Shown here piece after piece: positions 56,943 to 64,000 of a stretch of DNA of 64,000 nucleotides. The stretch comes from Vermamoeba vermiformis. Lineage: Eukaryota; Tubulinea; Echinamoebida. The notes beneath the pieces are model-generated. The model was not told the origin of the DNA. It saw only the letters and a program-made list of their open reading frames with translations, and ran no database searches. A program made the translations under genes and the position numbers. Position 1 is the stretch's first letter. Each line of letters starts with the position of its first letter. The stretch covers positions 310,001 through 374,000 of the forward strand of contig JBEWZL010000123.1 of assembly GCA_045837725.1 (NCBI GenBank), given 5' to 3'.

Positions 56943-57508
56943 AGCAAGATCCGCCGCGTCGTCAACCTTTTTAAGGATATTTTTAGTTTTTAGTAGCTTC
57001 CGTTGCCTTTTTTCGTGGCAATATTTTGTATTAGCCTTGTATAGTTTAAATCAACAATTAAAAATTGAATTTTAAAAAATTTCAGAGTCGTAATAATTGG
57101 GTCTAAACCGGGCAAATGGTATCACCAGCTTAATACTATATTTTTGGGGTATAATCTTACATTACTCGGATTAATCAGATCTTCGATTCAGATCGGATCT
57201 TGATTTGCTCCACTATGCAAGATTTGAAACAATAATTTTCCTTTAATATCAAGGTCCCACGTGTCGTAGTCACCATTTTTCTTCGTCTACCATTCCGTTC
57301 GTGCTACTGCAACAAAAAGGCCGTGTAAATAATTTTCCGTTCTTGTTTTAGCTCTCTAAGTGGCCACAAACGGCCTCACGAACCACAAAATATATACAAA
57401 ATTGAAGGATCTTTCTAGCTCTGCTTATTTGCTCGGTTGACAAGGAAAGCTGACAGGAACGCTGCAGGAGAAAATTACTACCACGATAAGCTTGCAGCTA
57501 AATAATTA
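56943..57508. other. spacer with exon relic
   Basis: Holds the relic at 57232-57332 and the promoter of the LRR gene. Nothing else recognised. Confidence 0.5.
57232..57332 (-). pseudogene. relic of exon 1 of the 52.8-54.5 kb gene
   Basis: The minus strand reads LHGLFVAVARTEW, then after a stop TKKNGDYDTWDLDIKGK, matching LHGHFLAVARSEW and MKKERDYEYRDNEIKGK of the gene starting at 54540. DNA similarity covers about 100 nt on the same strand. The start codon region and the following exons are missing. Confidence 0.72.
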
Positions 57509-59338
57509 ATGGTATGTAAAACATTTTATTATAATTCAAAATTTAGTATTAATTGCAATTGATACTTATGTGGGTCGATTATCTTAATTATTTCTGATCT
57601 CTAATTTTTATTTATTTAGGAAACCTTGCAAACCGAAAACGAAGTCCTCGAAGCTCTTAAATCTAATAAGGAGTTTGCATTTACCCTACGGTCGTTGCGA
57701 TTAGACCCCATTCCGTCTTCTCCATTGGTCCGAAGATCCCTCATCCAAAATACAACCATTCGCAGCTTAAACATTACTTTTGAAGAGCGACAAGATTGGA
57801 AATTCGCTGCGGATATTATAAAAAATAAGAAGTTCCGAAAGTTGCACCTCGGGGTTGCTATAAAGAACCGGACAGATCCAGATTTCAAGTGCCTCTGCGA
57901 ATCGCTCAAAGAAAACATTAGCATAGAGAATCTACATATATTTAATGTGCTACAATCGGAAGAAGACGTTGAACAATTTTGCGATGGACTGGATTCGAAC
58001 ACATCTGTTCTAAAGTTGACATTATGTTCCATCGATGAAAATGCTTTCCATTACTTGGCAAGAAGATTTATGGACAATACGACAGTCAAACATTTAAGAG
58101 TATGGAATCGCGACATTGATCCAAAAGATATTGCGACCATCATTAAATACAACGCAACGGGAGTTTGACCTCGATCTCGTTCACCCTCGCAAATTTAGAT
58201 TCGACTGGCGAGTCATTAATAAGCGCATTAAGATTAAACAGCACGTTGAAGAAGATTTCATTGGCAGGCAGCAGAAGCGGAATTGTGTCCATTACGCAAG
58301 GTCTTAAACGAAATTTCAGCCTTCGCAAAATTACATTATCGGGATTTTGATATCGAAGATGAAAATTTAGTCAGAGAATTAATAGAACAAATGAAGAATA
58401 AGATCGAGCATCTGAGGATATTCTACAGTAATATCGGAAGAAATTTGGATCTGTTACGAGAGCTATTTTCAGTGACTTCATTTAAGACTTTGAAATTATT
58501 ATCGTGCGCTATTGCAACAGATCAAATAAGGGTTATCGCAGAGTCATTAAAGACGAACCAGAATTTGACGCATCTGGATCTAAGCTCGAATAACATTACT
58601 GCACAAGAGTTGCCTTATTTAGTAGAAGGACTCAAGGCCAACAAGACATTAATAAGACTTAATTTAACGGAGTCCGAGATGAATTCCGATGCAGCAGAAT
58701 ATTTGGCCGAAATTTTGAAGGCAAATACACCGTTGCAAGACCTCAACTTGGACAATAATTATTTCGATAGTGATGCTTTGAAAACGATTGGAGAGGCATT
58801 GAAAATGAACAGAACGCTGCTTAGACTACATATTGAACATGAAAATCTCGGCAATCCATTACCAGCGTTTATCGAGCCACTCAAAGTCAACAGGTCACTC
58901 GAGTACTTGCACCTCATGTTTGATCCAGCAGACGCTATTTCAGCTCTCAATTTCTGCGAGGTTATGAAACATAATACAAATTTGACGACTGTGATATTAA
59001 GAGAGATTCGAAATCAAACTTATTTCGCGATCGAGCCTGCACCACAACTCATCCAAGGGTTCAAAAACATTTTTCAGCATAATAGAGCCTTAACAAAGTT
59101 CAAAATTCAAAGTTGCTTAGGAAGGCATATTCAGCAGCGATTTAATGAATTTACAGATGAAAATAAGCGACTACAGATCGAGTTCATGAACGGCATGAAA
59201 ATTCTTATGCTTAACATTGTGCGCAGTTCTTATGCACGACAATTGCTTCCAATAGAAATATGGAGAATAATATTATCGCAACTTGACTACCCAGGCATTA
59301 AATCTCTGAGATCCATGGCCGAGTCAATTTGTAAATAA
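57509..59338 (+). pseudogene. LRR (RNI-like) protein with C-terminal F-box, two frame changes
   Basis: The start may be a micro-exon: ATG at 57509-57511 directly followed by GTATGT, spliced to the AG at about 57620 to give M-ETLQTENEVLEALKSNKE. The rest is one long exon. Ribonuclease-inhibitor-like repeats run throughout (IRSLNITFEERQDWKFAADI; LTHLDLSSNNITAQELPYL; LIRLNLTESEMNSDAAEYLA; LQDLNLDNNYFDSDALKTIG). The C-terminus is F-box-like: LLPIEIWRIILSQLDYPGIK. The frame changes near 58,160 and again near 58,350 while LRR similarity continues across both. Its paralogue lies on the opposite strand next door. Decaying copy or assembly indels. Confidence 0.75.
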
Positions 59339-59496
59339 ACCGTTCATTATTTACGAGGCCTTTTGTGATTTTTATACCTTTGTTATCTTTAAATACCTCA
59401 ATTTTATCCTTAGAAGGTAAAGTTACGCAATAAAACTCCGGTCGTATTGACTTTGGATCTCGATCGACGAACTACTTTATCATTTAAACATTACAA

Positions 59497-62041
59497 TTAC
59501 AATTTTCTGATGGCGTTGTCTTTAAACAACTCGCTCATTATTGACCGATAGTCGTAGCTAAAAGGAGTTTGAACGAACGACAAGATCAGACACCAAACTT
59601 CTTTCGGGAACAGATCTAGTGCTTCCTTGCTTCGTGCGATGTTATATATTATTAGTATAAGATCTTCGTGCAGCTGTCTATGATATTTTCGATTTTTTTC
59701 TTGCAAACGAACGAAGAGTGCTGTAGATTTGGGGGACAAGTCTTTCCAAACATTATCAATGCTGGTCAAAGTCCAATTTTCATCATATAACGACTGCCAT
59801 AAGGTCTGAAAGTCTTCGGCCGAGTCATTGAATACTCCTCCTCGCAGACTTAAGCTCGTTAATGTCGTGCTGTCTTTCACTGCGGCAAAAAACTCTCGCA
59901 TTTGATTGAGTGGTGCCATGTAATCGATAAATAACTGAAGTTTTCTTAGTGTTTTTGTTAGCGGTGCAAATTTTGCCAGTTGAAAAGTCGCTGTTAGTGA
60001 CAGACATTTGATTCGTTTCAGCGAACTAATTGTACTTATCAATAAATTTTCATCAATAGTCCTTGCAACGCTAATGCTCAAATCAGTCAAACTAGTATTA
60101 ACTTCCAATGCGCGGCATAATTGCGCTGTGTCTATTTCTGGTAGATAAAAATTCAATTTTGTAAGTGACTTGTTGGTCTTGATAGCTTCTAGCATTGCGT
60201 TAAAAAATCTGTCATGATCGTCATTATAATTGGCAAAGCCTAACGAGGCGATATTCGGAAATTTGTTATGAGCCAGCCCATTAAATAACCAATCAATATT
60301 CCAATCAACGTCGCCCATTTCTGTTTCTTCATGGAAAATTTCAATGTTTGAAATTGTTCTATTTTCTTTGATTATTATTGATATTTCTTTGGCCAATTCG
60401 TCCGTAAGAAATTCCGCGCTGGGTTCGATCCAAAGTTTCTTCACTGAACTTTCAGGGTTGACCAATGCTTCACGTTCTAATGCCAAATTAAATGTATTCT
60501 CAATGAAGTACTCTTCTACATTAATTATTTTCTTGAACGGCTTTCGATAGGTGCGACCAGCGGCGATTGCGTGACAACATCCAACAATTAACTGTTCAAA
60601 CGGATCAGTAAGCAAAACACCGTTTAGGTCTAGAATGAAAATGTCTCATTATCGTATCAATATAGTAACGTAAGCTATTAAAGCGGCAGGACTGGAATCA
60701 TCCCATTCTTTTTCCCGGAATAATACAAAATTAAATTTAAATTTAATTGGCTTACCTTTCCATCATCCACACTAACGATCTCGGATAAAGCTTTATGCTT
60801 TGCTTGATTAAGGATCTCTTGCATAATGCTATAGTCTGCGAATGTAGTCATGCAGTTGTAACTAAAATAGCGAGACTAAAAATAATAAAAATATTAATAA
60901 AACATTTGGTAGTAATTATATTAGTACTAACCAAATAATTGTCATGCAATTCTACGACGCAGCTATTTTTCTCCTCGAGGAGAAAAATGGCTGGCAGATC
61001 CACACGACGGTTTTGTCCGACTTCAAAATCGCCGGTATAAGGGTTCTCAGCATAACAAGTGACATATTTATACCTACGCGTACATTAATATCATATCGGT
61101 CTATTTATAGGCCATAACTACGTACTCGATCGGGAACAACTTTCTCGGCACGTAAACGTCTATTTCCCAACTAGGATACGTGTATTTCATTGTAACTGCC
61201 CGTTGCATGGTCCCAACTAAGTCAGTATAATACTATCGTTAGTAGTTATTTTACGGGCATGTTATATTTAGTCATTACTCTCCAAGTTGTGGACAACTAC
61301 CACTGACAGCGATCCGATAGCTCGGATGTGTTGTGCCTGCACTCACGTTGAATCGAAGCAATACTGTATCATTAGGCGGCACTATAAGTTAATTATAAGT
61401 AAGCTATTTGACTGCCAGGCATATCAGCGAATTACCCTGAAGAGAAGTCTTTGTTTCGGGAACACGTCCGAACATCCGATCCAACGTAAATATTCCTGCC
61501 GGCAGCTGTGCATGACGCGGTAAATTGTCCTGTAAACAATTAATTAAAGAACAATGGAAGAATATATATGCCACCTTTAAAAATTTGATTGGGTGACAGA
61601 TCCGGAAACTTTCTTAGTTTTTGATTTAAATTATTAATACCAAAAATAACCAAATTAATAATAATAATATAACTACCATACCCTATATTGATCTTGTATT
61701 TGAACAAATTCTGAGTCTAATTGTTGGATCACTCGATTTTCTCCGTGCTCCCAATTTATCTGACCATCATTGCTTGTAATATTGACGTACTTATATTCTA
61801 TAATGTTATTTAGATTTTTAGGGATTTTTATCTCTGCTTCTAACCGTTCGTGTGAAAATAACTTCATTTTGAGACCGTTTCTTGGCTCCCAGTTCCCGAG
61901 CTTGTCGATATTGCCAACTACGTATACTTCATGAGGCTGTAGAAATATATGATGCTGTGTAATTTGTACAATGAAGCGAACAATGTTGTGTTCAGATGCG
62001 ATCTCCATCTTGCTTTGCACAAATGTAGAATTCCGGTGCAA
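59497..62041 (-). CDS. CBM20-CBM20-LRR-F-box protein (predicted single gene)
   Basis: Exon 62041-61690 encodes a CBM20 starch/glycogen-binding module (EVYVVGNIDKLGNWEPRNGL, EYKYVNITSNDGQINWEHGE). Exons to about 60778 encode a linker and a second CBM20 (SYRIAVSGSCPQLGEWDHAT, YPSWEIDVYVPRKL, EYKYVTCYAENPYTGDFEVG, QNRRVDLPAIFLL), with one frame change near 61,212. The big last exon (about 60600-59497) is LRR/RNI-like (SLTKLNFYLPEIDTAQLCRA; LTSLSLRGGVFNDSAEDFQT) with a C-terminal F-box (ALDLFPKEVWCLILSFVQTP). That exon has no ATG near its beginning, so it must be spliced to something upstream. VSVDDGK joined to LIVGCCHAIAAGRT keeps frame. If correct, this would be a glycogen-binding SCF receptor. 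The two-gene alternative remains open. Confidence 0.55.
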
Positions 62042-62332
62042 TCCAGCTGGTACTCAATAGTGCATAATTTATAAACCAATAATGGATTTGTGCTGTACTC
62101 TACGAGTTCCGTGAAAATAAGTGGTCTAAAAGGAAAAAAAATCCGAGCTTTGCCAATACATGGATATTCCAGCCACGAAATTTCCCACGTTACCCTGGTT
62201 GATCACGCGCGTGGATCCACCGATCTGTCTTTGTTTGCTATTGGTAAACCCTGTACCGTAACTTCCTTGGTGTACTCAGTGTACCGTAGGACAACAAGCA
62301 GCGTTGCTAAATTGTGTTATTATGCGCATTTA

Positions 62333-63125
62333 TTAATTAATATCGTTAGTCTCTTTCGATAAATACATTTTTGCAGCTTGAAAGTCAAATAAAACGCGGT
62401 GATGATGTTCGAACAAATCGTAACCAATAATGGCCGTAGCTTTGCCCGTTATTGCTGATTCCTAACATCATCTGCTCGAGCGTTTGTGGCAAATTTCCAA
62501 ATTTGGTAACAAAAGAATCGCCTATAGTCACTGGAATGGCGTACAGATCCGTCGACCAAGATCCAAAAGACGGATAAAAATCATTGCCTTGGCCTACTAC
62601 GTCATATGCGCTGGTTATAGAACGTGGATAATATGATATTTTAGCGCCAGTATCAATTAGAGCAGTGGCTGGTGAGTCGTCAATTTCAACTGAAATGGAT
62701 GGGACCGTATCTACAGATGCGAGTTAGAACTTGATCACAATATGAAATTTCGTGCATTTCTTACTAGGAGTATGCATATTAATCACGAATTCGTCGCCTT
62801 TAAGCGCAGCACTAGAGTTGTCTCGCTTGTGCAGTTTGAATTTCTTTTGCTGCAACGAGATCTCGACTAGAAATTCCTTCATGACTGAAATTCCTAATAA
62901 GCAATCAAATGTATATCCTACTAGCTGCGATAACTTCTTTACTGGAACTCCACCGTAGCTGGATGTGACTGGGAAGGTCATTGATCCGATCTTCAACGGC
63001 TCATCAGCAATCGTTGCTGGACTTCCAGTATCAATTAATATGCGCCTACTATTTGGGAATAAGGCGATCATATGGTTGTCGTGTAGTTCTAGATCGAACT
63101 CAAAACTCTGTTCTGAATTTGCGTT
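62333..63125 (-). CDS. bilobal aspartic protease, 5' exons uncertain
   Basis: Two catalytic motifs: RRILIDTGSPATIADEPL in the first lobe and PATALIDTGAKISYYPRS in the second. Each lobe ends in the matching hydrophobic element, DCLLGISVMKEFLVEISLQQ and AIIGYDLFEHHHRVLFDFQA. This is the pepsin-like A1 plan in compact form. Exon 63125 to about 62760 holds lobe 1; the next exon, from about 62711, holds lobe 2. Near 62,455 the frame changes between MMLG and AITGKATAIIGYD, by a missed intron or an indel. A signal peptide exon is not visible. No reverse transcriptase or integrase is nearby, so this is a host gene and not a retroelement protease. Confidence 0.68.
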
Positions 63126-63630
63126 CTATCCATCGAAGAAAATCAGAAAAAATGCTATTATATTTTACGTGGTATTTTAGTGCTCAAATTTACAACTAGT
63201 TTTAAAGTAGAAATGATCTGATTTAAAATAAAAAAAGCACCAGTTCGCCTTCAAGACTAAATTTCATTTGTAAGGGCATTTGCGATCTTACCTCCATGTG
63301 TATTGATTTGTGTTTGTAATCTTGAGTAATATATTAAAGATCGCGATTTTTATTCAACGTAACAAGACCGGTGTTAACAAAATTTTGACCGAGAATTCGT
63401 TAAAAACGTCTTGGTGACGATTGTAAGATTCAGGGACATTCGTTCGAGCATATTTTTAATACACATATTTTCTCATAACTATACGAACGTAAATAAGGCT
63501 TAGACGCATCAACTGGAGATCAGATTCGGACACAAAATCGAAAATCTATTTACAACTAAACAAAAATACAACGGCAAAGAAAAAATTACTCGCTAAGCTA
63601 AGTTATAAGAAACTCCTTCTATTAGCCCTC
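63126..63630. other. spacer, possible 5' exon of the protease
   Basis: No confident coding exon. Because the protease model lacks a start, a first exon may lie here. Confidence 0.35.
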
Positions 63631-64000
63631 CTAAAGCATCTCAAAGTCATCAGCGGATCTCCTACAAAAAATTTTTGTGTTAATTATCCGCTCTAGATGA
63701 ACTATTAGCCTTTTAGATTATTACTTACTTCTTCATGCACATTACGACACCAAAAGTAGCACCGCCAGCAACCAAAACAACGGTCACTACAATAACAACC
63801 AACGCCGTAGTAGAAACGCTAAAATAAAAGTTCGGTTAGATCCGCTATTATATTTAATACTTAATATTAATAGAACATACCCAGTATCATAAGCAACGCC
63901 AATAGCAAAAGCATAAGAAATTCTATCGGCAGATCCAACAACCGTCAAATTAGCGTGGAAGTCCTTCTGACTGATAGCATTGGAGAGAATAACGAAGTCA
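63631..64000 (-). CDS. type I membrane protein, C-terminal end (partial)
   Basis: Continues beyond the window. The last exons read DFVILSNAISQKDFHANLTV and VGSADRISYAFAIGVAYDTG (ectodomain, one NLT glycosylation site), then a single transmembrane span STTALVVIVVTVVLVAGGAT FGVV followed by MCMKK as stop-transfer, and a short acidic cytoplasmic tail RSADDFEML before the stop at 63631-63633. Introns have GTA/AG borders. The gene identity cannot be told from the tail alone. Confidence 0.65.

Noticed and set aside
62333-63125. Retroelement protease
   Set aside because: Two lobes with separate DTG motifs and introns indicate a cellular pepsin-type enzyme; no other retroelement parts nearby.

Overview
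The window reads as nuclear DNA of a free-living amoeba, most likely an amoebozoan of the protosteloid/mycetozoan type. The reasons are dense genes with many short introns (roughly 45-110 nt, donors GTAAGT or GTACGT, acceptors AG), an F-box/SH2/ankyrin protein of the kind known from dictyostelids (FbxB), a CARMIL with a WH2 motif, two tRNA-Trp genes with pol III T-runs, and many secreted GPI-type surface proteins. The species assignment is inference.

Layout. 1-17.7 kb is mostly conserved host genes: an ARM-like partial gene, BCKDH E1-beta, a PA-ectodomain multi-pass membrane protein, DCAF7/WDR68, CARMIL flanked by an inverted pair of tRNA-Trp repeats, a BLOC-1 subunit 5 homologue, FbxB and a small acidic protein. 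18.2-21.5 kb is anomalous: an ankyrin fragment, an A-rich tract and about 3 kb of intron-poor sequence without an intact gene. 21.5-24.05 kb holds an intronless multi-pass membrane protein whose frame changes once. 24-37.9 kb returns to ordinary genes: an ADP/ATP-carrier relative that has lost its signature residues, an F-box/propeller protein, ABCE1, an acidic CaaX protein, an Ulp1-type SUMO protease, an enoyl-CoA isomerase/hydratase and an intronless quinone oxidoreductase.

38.9-49.5 kb is the most striking part: a head-to-tail array of seven four-exon genes for secreted, cysteine-rich, N-glycosylated, probably GPI-anchored proteins, plus an orphan last exon. They share an upstream TGCGCAAAAT-like element. 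Four of the seven have frame changes, one of which removes the GPI signal. This looks like a birth-and-death family of cell-surface proteins.

49.7-64 kb continues with accessory surface and degradation genes: F-box/ankyrin, Kelch/EGF/GPI, an unrecognised protein with a relic of its first exon nearby, a scrambled short-chain dehydrogenase relic, a repeat-stalk protein with a bacterial-looking C-terminal domain, a convergent pair of LRR proteins with C-terminal F-boxes (one apparently joined to two starch/glycogen-binding CBM20 modules), a bilobal aspartic protease and the end of a type I membrane protein.

Five likely F-box proteins with different recognition domains lie in 64 kb, alongside the CUL4 adaptor DCAF7 and a SUMO protease, so ubiquitin and SUMO functions are well represented. 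Frame changes fall in the lineage-specific genes and not in the conserved ones I could read through. That argues for real decay over general assembly error, though raw reads would decide.
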